A DNA stretch of 36,471 bases from Spirochaetales bacterium (GCA_003246765.1 QKDA01000132.1:1-36471); one strand, 5' to 3'; positions 19,210 through 29,468 are shown, numbered from the stretch's first letter. Translations and numbers: made by a program. Notes: generated by a model from the letters alone, not told the origin.

Positions 19210-20263
19210 AACTCCTGGGAACCCTGACCTCTGAGTCCTGTTGACTCGAAGGCAACGATTCCATTGGTTTACTTTCTATCGATTCAGGTTTGAGAAGACT
19301 CCCGAAGCAGCTTCCTGTCCCGGCAGAATCGCTCAAATCGAGAAGGAGCTGATTCTGTCCGATCCCGGCATAGGAGTCTACATCGACGCGGTTTCGGGGT
19401 CTTTCCAAAGCCGCGAGCAACTCCGATGCCCCCGACACCGCTTGCGCGCCCTGTTTATGGAGGCCCGCGGTGCCGGCGCCCCTCCTGCTCGACAGGGCTG
19501 CGGTACACACGAACACGTCGCGCCCCTGTTCCAGGGCGAAATCCGCCGTTATGAGCGCGCCGGACCTTTCAGGGGCCTCAACCACCAAAAGGGCCCGGGA
19601 CAGCCCCGCAATTATCCTGTTCCGCTGGGGGAACCGGTATTTCAGAGGAGCCTCTCCCGGAGGATACTCTGAAATCACGCAGCCGCCCCGGGCCAGCAGC
19701 GCCCCGGCCAAGCGTTGGTTGCTTCGGGGATAAAGCCGATCGGGGCCGCACGCGAGAACCGCCACCGAAGGCGCTCCGCCGTCTACGTTGCCCCGGTGCG
19801 CAAGGGCATCGATACCCCTCGCGAGCCCTGAAACGACGGCAACTCCCGCTTGAGCGAGCTCGGCGCCGAACCTAGCGGCGGCGAGAGCTCCGTCCCCTGA
19901 GGGACTTCGGGTTCCGACCACCCCTATGAGGGGTTTTTCCGGGTCCGGTAACGTCCCTCGGTAAAAGAGGGCAAAGGGCGGATCCGGTATCTCGCGCAAC
20001 AAGGGAGGGTACCATGAAGAAAGGTATCCCACCGTTCCGATTGAATACCGTTCCATGAGGGAAAGGTCCCGCTCGACAACCGCTTCGATATCAGAAGGCA
20101 GCCATTCCGAACGCCTTACCGGAGAACAGGTCAATTGCCGAATATCATCTATTGAAAGTACTGTAAGCGCTCGAAGATTGTCAAGTTTTTTCAGAAGTTC
20201 CACTTTCTGCGGCATCCGCAGCGAAGAGCGGACGAGACCAAGCAGCAACTCAAGGCTGGCCAT
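19025..20263 (-). CDS. dprA: DNA processing protein DprA/Smf
   Basis: Rossmann-like GVVGTRSPSGDGALAAARF...VVSGLARGIDALAH...FPQRNRIIAGLSRALLVVEAPERSGALITADFALEQGRDVF. The ORF continues 185 nt into topA out of frame. Confidence 0.93.
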   Translation of the reverse strand: MASLELLLGLVRSSLRMPQKVELLKKLDNLRALTVLSIDDIRQLTCSPVRRSEWLPSDIEAVVERDLSLMERYSIGTVGYLSSWYPPLLREIPDPPFALFYRGTLPDPEKPLIGVVGTRSPSGDGALAAARFGAELAQAGVAVVSGLARGIDALAHRGNVDGGAPSVAVLACGPDRLYPRSNQRLAGALLARGGCVISEYPPGEAPLKYRFPQRNRIIAGLSRALLVVEAPERSGALITADFALEQGRDVFVCTAALSSRRGAGTAGLHKQGAQAVSGASELLAALERPRNRVDVDSYAGIGQNQLLLDLSDSAGTGSCFGSLLKPESIESKPMESLPSSQQDSEVRVPRSYAYGGKKAGSKEETRGKDPRYRGVPGKGKNNREISRFGICGKSVHGASDRLAEVPHSHKYR

Positions 20264-20999
20264 AGGATTGTTCCAGGACGAAGGCCTTATTGTCTTGGGC
20301 TTCCTGCCGTTTCCCGTCGCTCTTCGTGGTCTCCAGAACCCGGTCGTACATGGCGACCGCGTCTTCCGCCCTTCCGACGGAATAATAAGCCCGGGCGAGA
20401 ATCATCATCCCGTCGGTATTCTTTTTTTCCACATCCAGAACGGTTTCCAACAGGGGTATGGCTTTCGAGGGTTCATCCCGTTCAAATACGTAGAGCACCG
20501 ACAGACCATAGAGGGCGCGGACAAACCGGGGTTCCAGTTCGATAGCCCGGCGATATGCCGACTCGGAAAGATCAAGATAGCGCAGTCGATCCCGTTCGGT
20601 TCCGGTAAGATCGTAGTCAAAGGCCGATTTCGACATAAAGCCTGCGCATAAACCGATATAGTAATAGAGATTTTGATTCTCGGGATAGAATTCCGCGGCG
20701 AGCCTAAAATTTTCCAGGGCTTTTCCGTACATCTTCGTGTCGAGGTACCGGATTCCCAGAAGCTTATACCATACCCCGACGCGAATGTCCGCATTGATAA
20801 TGTCCTCAACGCGGGATTGATACTTCTTGATGGCTTCCTCAAGCTCTTCTTTAGTGGAAGGATTGGAGACACCCTCCTCCAAGGCCTGCATTCGCCGGAT
20901 CTGATTTGAGTTCGGCCCGCAGGAAGTGAACGTTAGAAAGGCTGTCACGGCAGCTACAGCGGCTACTGCGAAAAGGGTATAGGGAGCGCTTTTCTTCAT
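20250..20999 (-). CDS. TPR-repeat lipoprotein
   Basis: Lipobox-like signal [30 protein letters not shown]-like helices (YGKALENFRLAAEFYPENQNLYYYIGLC, AEDAVAMYDRVLE). Confidence 0.8.
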   Translation of the reverse strand: MKKSAPYTLFAVAAVAAVTAFLTFTSCGPNSNQIRRMQALEEGVSNPSTKEELEEAIKKYQSRVEDIINADIRVGVWYKLLGIRYLDTKMYGKALENFRLAAEFYPENQNLYYYIGLCAGFMSKSAFDYDLTGTERDRLRYLDLSESAYRRAIELEPRFVRALYGLSVLYVFERDEPSKAIPLLETVLDVEKKNTDGMMILARAYYSVGRAEDAVAMYDRVLETTKSDGKRQEAQDNKAFVLEQSYGQP

Positions 21000-21925
21000 G
21001 GTTTTTCCTCCGAATCATTTATGTCCCCCAATTGGCGGGGTGCCTGAAAAGAATCGAAAATGTCCCGATGATAGAGTTCCAGGGTATCGTTCTCAAGATG
21101 GGTGTAGATCTGGGTCGTGGCCAGGTCCGCGTGGCCAAGAAGTTCCTGAACCGAGCGGAGGTCCGCCCCGCCCGACAGGAGATGGGTTGCGTAGGAGTGC
21201 CGCAGGGTATGAACCTTCGACGTGATACCGGTTTTTGCCTCCAGTTCCTGTAGCAGGTACCATATTCCCTTCCTGGACAGCCTGCCGCCCCTGGCGTTTA
21301 CGAAGAGTGCCTGAGACCGTTTTCGGCCCAAAATCACCTGTCGGGAATCCGAAAGGTACCGCTTCAGCCATTCGGCGGCGGCGGCGCCGAATGGCAGCAT
21401 CCGTTCTTTTCCGCCCTTGCCCCGCACGAAAACAAACCTTTCTTCCATGCGAATGTCGGACAACGAAAGGCTCACGGCCTCGCTCGAGCGGAGACCGCAT
21501 GAATAGATAAGCTCAAACAGGCAACGATCCCGGATACCGAGGGGACCCGTCGTGTCAATGGAGGAGAGAAGCGAATCAACCTGGTCGGGGGAGAGTACGC
21601 GCGGAATAGTGAACTCCCGCCGAGGGCTTTCAAGCGCCGCGGAGGGGTCTTCCTTACGATATCCGGAAACCTTAAGCCACCTGAAAAAGGAACGAACCGC
21701 CGCCGTATCGCGGGCCAGGGTCTTACCGGAAATTCCTGAGTTGGCGCGGGTTTCCATGAAGGCTACGCAATCCGAATCCTGGGCGGACAAGGGATCCCTT
21801 CCCCGCTCGCTGAGCCAAGAAACCAAAGATTCCGTTACCTGACGATAGGTAGCGGCGGTTAACGGGGCCCGTCCCCTTCCGGAGACGAGCCACGCTGCAT
21901 GAAGCCGCGGCAGGGGGTTCGTCAG
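20996..21925 (-). CDS. Tyrosine recombinase, XerC/XerD-like (copy 2); probable CTG start
   Basis: Catalytic motifs [17 protein letters not shown] and [38 protein letters not shown]. The first track start (TTG at 21826) truncates the N-terminal domain. The frame stays open to CTG 21925..21923, overlapping the ftsZ stop. Confidence 0.8.
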   Translation of the reverse strand: MTNPLPRLHAAWLVSGRGRAPLTAATYRQVTESLVSWLSERGRDPLSAQDSDCVAFMETRANSGISGKTLARDTAAVRSFFRWLKVSGYRKEDPSAALESPRREFTIPRVLSPDQVDSLLSSIDTTGPLGIRDRCLFELIYSCGLRSSEAVSLSLSDIRMEERFVFVRGKGGKERMLPFGAAAAEWLKRYLSDSRQVILGRKRSQALFVNARGGRLSRKGIWYLLQELEAKTGITSKVHTLRHSYATHLLSGGADLRSVQELLGHADLATTQIYTHLENDTLELYHRDIFDSFQAPRQLGDINDSEEKP

Positions 21926-23127
21926 CTTTGTACCTTCTGCTGGATCCGAACCACCGTCGGCGTATCGAGATCGTCGTTCGCCCCGGGCAGCCCCACGGAT
22001 CCGTTGCCGATACCGCTTCGGGTACCGAGTCCGGCGGCGGGTTTGGGGTTGCTCTTATGAACCCGCTTCCATTCCTCATTGGACATAAAATCGCCGAAAT
22101 CCGCCGTAGCGGTGCGTTCCGCTGAGGCCTTTTGGGGAACGCGGTCGAAGGAGGTTTGGTATGCATTCGCCACGAATCCCGTAGCGATGACGGTCACGCT
22201 TATACGGTCTCCCATCGAATTATCAATGGCCGTCCCGTAGATAATGAGGGCGTCGGGATCCGCATTGGCGGTGACGATCTTGACGATCTCTTCAACCTCC
22301 ATGAGGGTCATATCCTCGTTACCGGTTATGTTGATAAGTATATGATTGGCGCCTTCGATATGGGAGTCTTCAAGAAGGGGGTTATTGATCGCGTCCGTAG
22401 CGGCGTCCACCGCCCGGTTGTCGCCCTCGCCCAGCCCGATTCCCATAATCGCGTCGCCCTGCCCTTCCATGGTCGTCTTTACGTCCGCAAAGTCGATATT
22501 AATAATGCCGGGGACGGTTATGAGATCCGATATTCCTTGAACGGCCTGTCTGAGAACGTCGTCGGCCATAACAAAAGCCTCCCGGATGGGAGTCTTGCGG
22601 TCCACGAGTTTCAATAGGTGTTCGTTGGGAATGACGATAAGGGTATCTACGGATTCACGAAGCTTCGCGATTCCTTCCTCGGCAAGTTTCTGCTTAGCCT
22701 TACCCTCAAAGTTGAAGGGCTTTGTCACGATTCCGACGGTCAGGGCCTTTTGCTCCCGGGCTATGCGGGCGATGATGGGAACGGCGCCTGTCCCGGTGCC
22801 CCCGCCCATACCGGCGGTAACGAATACCATATCCGACCCTCTGAGGGCATTGGCAATGGTTTCCGTATCCTCCACAGCCGCCTTTTCCCCCACCTCGGGC
22901 TTGCCGCCGGCGCCGAGACCGCCGGTTAACTTGGTTCCGATCGCGAGTTTCGTCGGAGCATTAGAGTAATTAAGGGCCTGCAAATCCGTATTCGCCACGA
23001 GGAAGTCCACATTTTGCAAGCCGCAGGCCATCATGCGGTTAACGGCGTTGGAACCGCCGCCGCCCGCGCCGACCACCTTGATTACGGTGGGACAGAGCTC
23101 CCGCTTTTCTACCACTTCAAAGTTCAT
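21922..23127 (-). CDS. ftsZ: Cell division protein FtsZ
   Basis: [15 protein letters not shown], tubulin signature [13 protein letters not shown]-terminal peptide [17 protein letters not shown]. Confidence 0.98.
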   Translation of the reverse strand: MNFEVVEKRELCPTVIKVVGAGGGGSNAVNRMMACGLQNVDFLVANTDLQALNYSNAPTKLAIGTKLTGGLGAGGKPEVGEKAAVEDTETIANALRGSDMVFVTAGMGGGTGTGAVPIIARIAREQKALTVGIVTKPFNFEGKAKQKLAEEGIAKLRESVDTLIVIPNEHLLKLVDRKTPIREAFVMADDVLRQAVQGISDLITVPGIINIDFADVKTTMEGQGDAIMGIGLGEGDNRAVDAATDAINNPLLEDSHIEGANHILINITGNEDMTLMEVEEIVKIVTANADPDALIIYGTAIDNSMGDRISVTVIATGFVANAYQTSFDRVPQKASAERTATADFGDFMSNEEWKRVHKSNPKPAAGLGTRSGIGNGSVGLPGANDDLDTPTVVRIQQKVQS

Positions 23128-23163
23128 CAGTCTTCCCCTCCCAGAAAAAACCAGTACCTCAAG

Positions 23164-23169
23164 ATTATA
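23164..23169 (-). promoter_or_regulatory. Candidate -10 element for ftsZ in the ftsA-ftsZ gap
   Basis: Minus-strand TATAAT 37 bp upstream of the ftsZ ATG; no strong -35 seen. Confidence 0.35.
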
Positions 23170-23180
23170 CTATCGCGCTT

Positions 23181-24422
23181 TTAGAAAAATTCCTTCAGCC
23201 AGCCCTTAATCCGGCCCATCCAGGGCTGGGCTGGGGTTTCCGCGGGCTCGGGTTCCCTCATCTCGCTAACCGACCTCTCGTGGGCCGATAAGACAAGGCC
23301 GAGGACGGTCGCGTAATCAGGCCCCCGATATTCGCCGATAAGCCCCCCAAAATTCCCCGGAATGCCTATTCTTACCGCCTGGGTATTGAAGATGGTGGAC
23401 GCCAATTCCACGACGCCCGAAAGCTGGGCGCCTCCTCCGGTAATGATCACGTTGCCTGAAAGGGGGCGCGACTTGAGGATCGGGTCAATCTTGCTCTTGA
23501 TGATACGGAATATCTCTTCCATCCGGGGCTGCACGATCTCGCATATCTCGGAACGGGGAATAACGACGGGGGGGCGGCCGCCTACGCCGGGCAGAATCAC
23601 TTCCTCATGGTCCTCGATCAAGTCCATCCAGCAGCAGCCAGCCTCGAGCTTAATCCTTTCGGCGGTTTCCAGGGAAATGCCCTTCACCACCGAAATATCG
23701 TTGGTGACCTGAATGCCGCCGACAGGGATCACCGAGGTCATAAGCGGCGCCCCGCCGGAAATCACGAGGACATCGGTGCTCCCGCCGCCAAGATCGATCA
23801 GGACGGAGCCGAGCTCCCGTTCCTCCGGGCTCATTACCGCCTTCGCGGCTGCTAGGGAATGAAGCATATACTCGTCTACGGAAAGGGAGGCGCGGTTGAC
23901 GCATTTTACGACGTTTTGTATAGAGGTAACCGAGGCCGTGACGATATGGACCTCCGCCTCTAGCCGTACGCCGATCATGTTCCGCGGGTCCTTAATGCCC
24001 CGTTCGTCGTCTACTATATAGGATTGGGGGATGACGTGAAGCACCTGCCGATCCATGGGAATGACCACCGCCTTAGCGGCATCGATAACCCGGGTAATAT
24101 CGTCCGAACCGATGATCCTGTTATCGCGTCCCTTAGCGGTGACCGCGACTACCCCGCGGGAATTAATACCGTCGATATGGGTTCCGCCGACGCCTACCAT
24201 GCACCGCGAGACCTCGGTGCCGGACATAAGCTCCGCGGCCTCAACGGCCTGGGAGATTGCCCTGACGGTATTCTCGATATTTACTACCACGCCCTTCCGG
24301 AGACCAGTGGAAGGGCTGGTGCCCACGCCGGTAACCTGAAAGACGCCCGCATCGGTAACGTCGCCGATGACGGCCCTTACGCGGCTGGTTCCAATATCGA
24401 GACCGACGACGACGTCGCTCAA
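23181..24422 (-). CDS. ftsA: Cell division protein FtsA
   Basis: VVGLDIGTSRVRAVIGDV, LIDLGGGSTDVLVISGG, C-terminal amphipathic helix WMGRIKGWLKEFF. Confidence 0.97.
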   Translation of the reverse strand: MSDVVVGLDIGTSRVRAVIGDVTDAGVFQVTGVGTSPSTGLRKGVVVNIENTVRAISQAVEAAELMSGTEVSRCMVGVGGTHIDGINSRGVVAVTAKGRDNRIIGSDDITRVIDAAKAVVIPMDRQVLHVIPQSYIVDDERGIKDPRNMIGVRLEAEVHIVTASVTSIQNVVKCVNRASLSVDEYMLHSLAAAKAVMSPEERELGSVLIDLGGGSTDVLVISGGAPLMTSVIPVGGIQVTNDISVVKGISLETAERIKLEAGCCWMDLIEDHEEVILPGVGGRPPVVIPRSEICEIVQPRMEEIFRIIKSKIDPILKSRPLSGNVIITGGGAQLSGVVELASTIFNTQAVRIGIPGNFGGLIGEYRGPDYATVLGLVLSAHERSVSEMREPEPAETPAQPWMGRIKGWLKEFF

Positions 24423-24423
24423 A

Positions 24424-25233
24424 TCACGCCCCCTTCACCTTGTACGCGACCGTTCCCGCCCGAATATCAATTTCGTCGATGTCAAGGCTTAAATCGCCGA
24501 TCACGTCAAGTACAAGCATCATATACTGAATCGCGTCTTCATTCAACGCCTTATCCGTGAGAACCCTTACGGGGGCATGTACGGGATACAGCATGAGATC
24601 GTAGCCGCCGTAGGGTTTTTCCACGACCTTGATCTCGGAGAGAGACGAGAGAAGCACCGGACGATCCTGTTCCAGCGCCTCGATCTGGGCGAGCAGCGGC
24701 TTAAGGGCGGGATTGAGGCGTTGCCCCGCCACGGGATTGTCAAACCTGGGACCGGTCAGGAGAGGAAGATTAGAGGATTCTTCAGAGACCGCTCCGATGC
24801 GGAATGCGACGCCGTTCCGGTCGATTTCAACGGGAACGGTACGGCCGTCCCTGGTGCCATAGGTGAGCGCCACGGGAACCCGTTCAACAACCGTGAAAAG
24901 GACCTTATCGGGGAATCGCTTCTGCACCGTGACGGATTCGAAGAGCGGACAGGCGGCCAGCTTCGACGCCGCTTGCGCCGTATTGAATCGAAGCCATTTT
25001 TCCGTGCCCGTGATGCCCGCCAAGGCGCACAACTCATCCATTCCCACGGATCGAGCGCCCCTAACCTCCACCCGAACGTCCGCTCCCGAAGGAACCACTA
25101 CAAGGTAAAAGGCCATTTCGAGAGCGAGAAAGGCCATGAGCACGCCTGCCAAAACCTTCAGCAGCAAAGATTTGCCGTCGACTGCCTCGTTACCCGTCAG
25201 GCTTCCGCCGTATACAGCCTCATGCATATCCAA
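24424..25233 (-). CDS. ftsQ: Cell division protein FtsQ/DivIB
   Basis: Single N-terminal TM, POTRA-like domain (VRVEVRGARSVGMDELCALAGI...RFPDKVLFTVVERVPVA), position between ftsW and ftsA. Confidence 0.9.
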   Translation of the reverse strand: MDMHEAVYGGSLTGNEAVDGKSLLLKVLAGVLMAFLALEMAFYLVVVPSGADVRVEVRGARSVGMDELCALAGITGTEKWLRFNTAQAASKLAACPLFESVTVQKRFPDKVLFTVVERVPVALTYGTRDGRTVPVEIDRNGVAFRIGAVSEESSNLPLLTGPRFDNPVAGQRLNPALKPLLAQIEALEQDRPVLLSSLSEIKVVEKPYGGYDLMLYPVHAPVRVLTDKALNEDAIQYMMLVLDVIGDLSLDIDEIDIRAGTVAYKVKGA

Positions 25234-26365
25234 TCTCCTCCCCGGAAGGTTTCCGTGAAACGTTTATTACTAGCCCGCACAGGCTCAGCGTCACCAACAA
25301 AGACGACCCGCCGGATGAAAAAAACGGAAGCGGGATTCCCGTCGCGGGAAAGGCACGAACCACGACCCCGCAATTCAGTATCGACTGCAAGAATATGACG
25401 AGGGAGGCCCCAAGTCCCGCGAGGGTCCGAAAGCGATCAGAACTGGAAAGGCTAACCATTACGGAGCGCGCGAACAGGGCGATTAACGCGGAAAAATACA
25501 AGAGCACCCCCATAAACCCCATCTCCTCCGCCCACGCGGCAAAGATGAAGTCCGACTGAACTTCGGGAATGCCCGTAAGCTTACGTATACCGTTACCCAG
25601 GCCCAAACCCCAAAATCCCCCGCCAGAAAGGGCATCGAGAGAGGCTTTCACCTGATATCCGGACCCTAAGGGATCCCGGTCAGGGTGAAGGAAAGCCATT
25701 ATTCGTTCCATTCGGTATTCCCGGGTCAAAACCATAAGGGCCGCCATTGGAAGCGTGAGAATGAGGAACATACCAAACCAACGCAACCCTACCCCCCCTA
25801 AGAAGAACATCGAGAGGGCTATGACAAGGATAAAAAAGGTCGTGGAAAAATCATTCTCCAGGTAAATAAGCATGAGAAAAAGGGCGGTCATAAACGAGGC
25901 TGGATAAACCGATACCCTCGGATCGTCCAACCGGTCGTATTTTTTCGCGAATAGATTGGCCAGGAATAAAACCAGGGTGAGCTTTACCAATTCCGAGGGC
26001 TGGAAGGTATAGGAGCCAATGCCGAACCAGCGGGAAGCCCCGTTTTTCGTAATCCCCACCACCGGAAAGAACGGAAGGAGCAAAAAGACAATCGTGACCG
26101 CCACCATGAGAGGAAGCTGTTTACGGATCCAATCCAGGCTAATGGAGGCGAAGAGGGTCATGACCACGAGAGCGACACCTAGGTTTATAGCTTGCCTTAC
26201 GACGAAATAGAGAGGATCCCCGAAGACCCGTTCCGCGTAGCCCAAGCTTCCTGAATAGAGCGTCGTCAATCCCAAGCCGCAAAAGAAGAGAATAAGCAGG
26301 ATCAGGGGGACGTCGGCCCTTTCCCCATAGCGGTTTCGTTCCGCCGACAGGACCCTGTTACGCAT
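25220..26365 (-). CDS. ftsW: SEDS glycosyltransferase FtsW
   Basis: Polytopic protein; YTFQPSELVKLTLVLFLA and FPATGIPLPFFSSGGSSLLVTL SEDS motifs. Start MRNRVLSAERNRYG. Confidence 0.95.
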   Translation of the reverse strand: MRNRVLSAERNRYGERADVPLILLILFFCGLGLTTLYSGSLGYAERVFGDPLYFVVRQAINLGVALVVMTLFASISLDWIRKQLPLMVAVTIVFLLLPFFPVVGITKNGASRWFGIGSYTFQPSELVKLTLVLFLANLFAKKYDRLDDPRVSVYPASFMTALFLMLIYLENDFSTTFFILVIALSMFFLGGVGLRWFGMFLILTLPMAALMVLTREYRMERIMAFLHPDRDPLGSGYQVKASLDALSGGGFWGLGLGNGIRKLTGIPEVQSDFIFAAWAEEMGFMGVLLYFSALIALFARSVMVSLSSSDRFRTLAGLGASLVIFLQSILNCGVVVRAFPATGIPLPFFSSGGSSLLVTLSLCGLVINVSRKPSGEEIGYA

Positions 26366-27782
26366 GGGAGGAGCCTCCTGAGTACCCCGGAACAATCGAG
26401 GGCAGCGTCCTTTCAAGGGCCATACCCCGCGATCCCTTAAGGAATACCAAGTCTCCTTCTTCGATTACGGCTAACAGGATTCGATTTAGCTCTTCCATGG
26501 AACCGCAAAGTTCCACGTCCATGCCGGCCCAGTCGCAACGGCGCCCCGCGGATAACATGTCGTCCCCAAAAAGAAGCACCTGATCCGCGTCGGAACGGGA
26601 TACGAGGGCGCAGATTCGATCATGTTCACGCTCCGATTCGTCCCCAAGCTCAAGCATGGAACCTAGGACCAGCACCTTTTTCCCGCGCCACGGAAGGGAT
26701 GAATAGAACTCCAGGGCCTTTTCCATGGAATCGGGGTTCGCGTTATAGCAATCCACGATTACGGTACGTCCCTGTTCGCGGAGAACTTGAGCCCTTCCGA
26801 ACAGGGGGGTTACGCCTTCCAAGCCCTTCTTGATTTCATCCGGCTCAAGGCCCGCATGCTCCGAAACGGAGATCGCGCCCAGGGCATTCATCAAATTATA
26901 GGGTCCCGGCAGGGGGAACCGAATTTTTAATCCGCGATACGCGATAAGGGTTCCGTCAATTCCTAAATCCTCAGAACCTTCGAAACCCTGAGTGGAAAAC
27001 CTGCCGTAGGTTTCCACCCGGCCCGAGTGAACCTGAGAGAGGAATGCGGTCCACTCGTCTCTTTCAGGCACAAAACCCACGCAGGTATCGGAAAAAAAAC
27101 CAAATATGGATTTTTTTTCCTCAGCAATCGCTGCCTTTGAGCCGAGAATTCCGATATGGGCAGTGCCGATGTTTGTGATCAAGGCGAGATCCGGAGAAAG
27201 CACCTGCGCTATTTCCCTTATCTCTCCCCGGCGGTTCATTCCAAGCTCAAAAATACCGACCTCATGATGGTCTCTAATTGAAAAAACCGACAAGGGAAGG
27301 CCCGTCTCCGAATTAAGGTTGCCCTCGTTCATCACGACCTTATAACGCTGCTGAAACAGCGAGGCAAGGATCTCCTTGCATGTGGTCTTTCCGCTGGAAC
27401 CGGTTACGCCAATGCGGAGGAGATTAGGAAATTTTGCCCTATAGAACCTGGCGGCGTCCTGCAGGGCCCTTAGGGTATTCTCAACGGCGATAACGCACGC
27501 TGAATGACGAGCCGCAAGTTCGCGGTAGAGCCCTCCATCTTTCTTCGCGTGCAGGTTATCGATAAATACGGCTGAGGCGCCTGATTCGAGGGCGGTACGA
27601 ACGTAAGCGTGACCGTCCTGGAATTCTCCGATCAGGGGCACAAAAAGAGAGCCCGCGACTACAGCCCTGCTATCCGTGGCTACCGCAGAAATACCCACGG
27701 CGGAAGACCCGTTCGCGAGAATCGAGCCCTCCACCGCAGAGGCGAGTTCATCAAATGTCAAAAGGACGCTCGAATCACCCAC
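26358..27782 (-). CDS. murF: UDP-N-acetylmuramoyl-tripeptide--D-alanyl-D-alanine ligase MurF
   Basis: Mur ligase P-loop GVTGSSGKTTCKEILASL, MNEGNLNSETGLPLSVFSI, VDCYNANPDSMEKAL. Confidence 0.96.
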   Translation of the reverse strand: MGDSSVLLTFDELASAVEGSILANGSSAVGISAVATDSRAVVAGSLFVPLIGEFQDGHAYVRTALESGASAVFIDNLHAKKDGGLYRELAARHSACVIAVENTLRALQDAARFYRAKFPNLLRIGVTGSSGKTTCKEILASLFQQRYKVVMNEGNLNSETGLPLSVFSIRDHHEVGIFELGMNRRGEIREIAQVLSPDLALITNIGTAHIGILGSKAAIAEEKKSIFGFFSDTCVGFVPERDEWTAFLSQVHSGRVETYGRFSTQGFEGSEDLGIDGTLIAYRGLKIRFPLPGPYNLMNALGAISVSEHAGLEPDEIKKGLEGVTPLFGRAQVLREQGRTVIVDCYNANPDSMEKALEFYSSLPWRGKKVLVLGSMLELGDESEREHDRICALVSRSDADQVLLFGDDMLSAGRRCDWAGMDVELCGSMEELNRILLAVIEEGDLVFLKGSRGMALERTLPSIVPGYSGGSSHA

Positions 27783-28059
27783 CGAGGCCCCCCTTCTTCA
27801 AGGCAATTCTGAGAATTTCATCCTTCCTTGCCTTGCGCATGGAAAGTTCCGACTGGGCAACCCGCTCGATCCTCTCCGGGGTACTTAAAAGTGAAATACT
27901 GGAAATAAGATGCTTATTGGCCTTAATGACGTCATCCTGACTTTTTTCAACCCTGTAGATTTCCCGCTCTAGGGAGGCATAGCGGGAAGCCTGGACCGTG
28001 GCAAAAAAAAGCATGAGGGGTATGGATACTACGGCCAAGGCGGATACCAGATTTTTCAT
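27775..28059 (-). CDS. ftsL: FtsL-like cell division protein
   Basis: 94 aa with an N-terminal TM and a short coiled-coil, between rsmH and murF; assigned mainly by topology and synteny. Confidence 0.7.
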   Translation of the reverse strand: MKNLVSALAVVSIPLMLFFATVQASRYASLEREIYRVEKSQDDVIKANKHLISSISLLSTPERIERVAQSELSMRKARKDEILRIALKKGGLGG

Positions 28060-29012
28060 TGCGCTGCATTCTCCCCATAGGGTATCTTCCGAACCACCCG
28101 TAGATGGGCGCTTCTGGAAGGCGAGTTTCGGTCAATTTCATCCTGCGTGGCGGAAACGGCCTTCCGGGTCAATAACTCCACCTCGGGCTTACCCCCGCAC
28201 TTACATATCGGCACTTCGGGCGGGCAAGTACAGGCCTTGCTTTTGTCCCGGAAAAAGTTTTTCACGATTCGGTCTTCGAGGGAATGAAAGGTTATGACCC
28301 CCAGGCGGCCGCCGGGGGCGAGTACGGACAAAGCCAAAGAGAGCAGCCTTGGCAGGCGGTCAAGCTCTTCGTTGACGGCTATCCTCAAGGCTTGAAAGGT
28401 TTTTGTGGCAGGATGGATCCTTCCATGCCGGTACTGAGCCGGCACGGCTGAAAAAACGCAGTCCGCCAGGGATTTTGCCGTGGCGAAGGGGGCGTTTCGG
28501 CGCGATTCGCAGATTGCCCTCGCTATGCGCCGGGAGTACTGCTCCTCCCCGTATTGATAGATTAGGTCGGCCAACTCAGCCTCGCGCATACGATTGACAA
28601 GATCCGCGGCGCTTTCTCCCGAAGAGGGGTCAAGGCGCATGTCCAAGGGCTCGTCCGAGCGGAAGCTGAATCCCCTCCCGGATTTCTCGTAATGGAACAG
28701 GGATATTCCCAGATCGATGAGGATTCGGTCTGGCCTCTTCTCGTTTTCGGGATATTCGCGAAAAAAAACGTCAGACCAACCGGGATAAAAGACCATCCGA
28801 TCCCCGAATGGGGCGAGACGTTCACGGGCCCTGGCCTGTATGCGCACGTCCGCGTCAATTCCGATAATCCTGAGGTTTGGGTATGCCGAAAGGAAAGCCT
28901 CCGAATGCCCGCCCTCTCCCAGGGTACCGTCAACCATGAGCGAGTTCTCGGCGTCGGGGGCGAGATATTCGAGGCATTCGTTCAACAGGACAGAAGTATG
29001 AACTATTTCCAT
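28056..29012 (-). CDS. rsmH: 16S rRNA m4C1402 methyltransferase RsmH (MraW)
   Basis: HTSVLLNECLEYL, DGTLGEGGHSEAFL, LGVITFHSLEDRIVKNFFRDKSK. Confidence 0.98.
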   Translation of the reverse strand: MEIVHTSVLLNECLEYLAPDAENSLMVDGTLGEGGHSEAFLSAYPNLRIIGIDADVRIQARARERLAPFGDRMVFYPGWSDVFFREYPENEKRPDRILIDLGISLFHYEKSGRGFSFRSDEPLDMRLDPSSGESAADLVNRMREAELADLIYQYGEEQYSRRIARAICESRRNAPFATAKSLADCVFSAVPAQYRHGRIHPATKTFQALRIAVNEELDRLPRLLSLALSVLAPGGRLGVITFHSLEDRIVKNFFRDKSKACTCPPEVPICKCGGKPEVELLTRKAVSATQDEIDRNSPSRSAHLRVVRKIPYGENAAQ

Positions 29013-29018
29013 GTTTCC

Positions 29019-29468
29019 CTAGAGACAGATACTTCCCAAGCCCTCTGTGGCCTCGCGAAAATCCGCCTCGCTCTCCCCCAAGTACTTATCATATTCTTCC
29101 GAGTCCCAAAGCTCGAAATACTTGTTTATTCCCAAAAAAATGCATTCCTTCCCGAGGCCCGCAAACTCGCGAAGGCTCTGCGGGATGGAGATGCGGCCCG
29201 TTTTATCGATCTCGACTGTCTGGGCTGGCGCGATCAGACGTCTGAGAACCGACCGTGATTGGGACTGAAACAGGGATGCCGATTCCATGACCTTATCGGA
29301 CAGAATCTTCCACTGATCAGGGGGAAAGAGCCACAGACAGCGGTCTATTCCGCGCGTCAGGATAAGCGATGCCTCCGGTAGTTCCGACCGCAACTTGACA
29401 GGGAACATGATCCGTCCCTTTTCGTCTAAGGTGTTGCGATACTCTCCGGTCAACAGGTTAGCATCCAC
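29019..29468 (-). CDS. mraZ: Transcriptional regulator MraZ
   Basis: TGEYRNTLDEKGRIMFPVKLRSEL and KTGRISIPQSLREFAGL; two AbrB-like repeats; GTG start. Confidence 0.97.
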   Translation of the reverse strand: MDANLLTGEYRNTLDEKGRIMFPVKLRSELPEASLILTRGIDRCLWLFPPDQWKILSDKVMESASLFQSQSRSVLRRLIAPAQTVEIDKTGRISIPQSLREFAGLGKECIFLGINKYFELWDSEEYDKYLGESEADFREATEGLGSICL

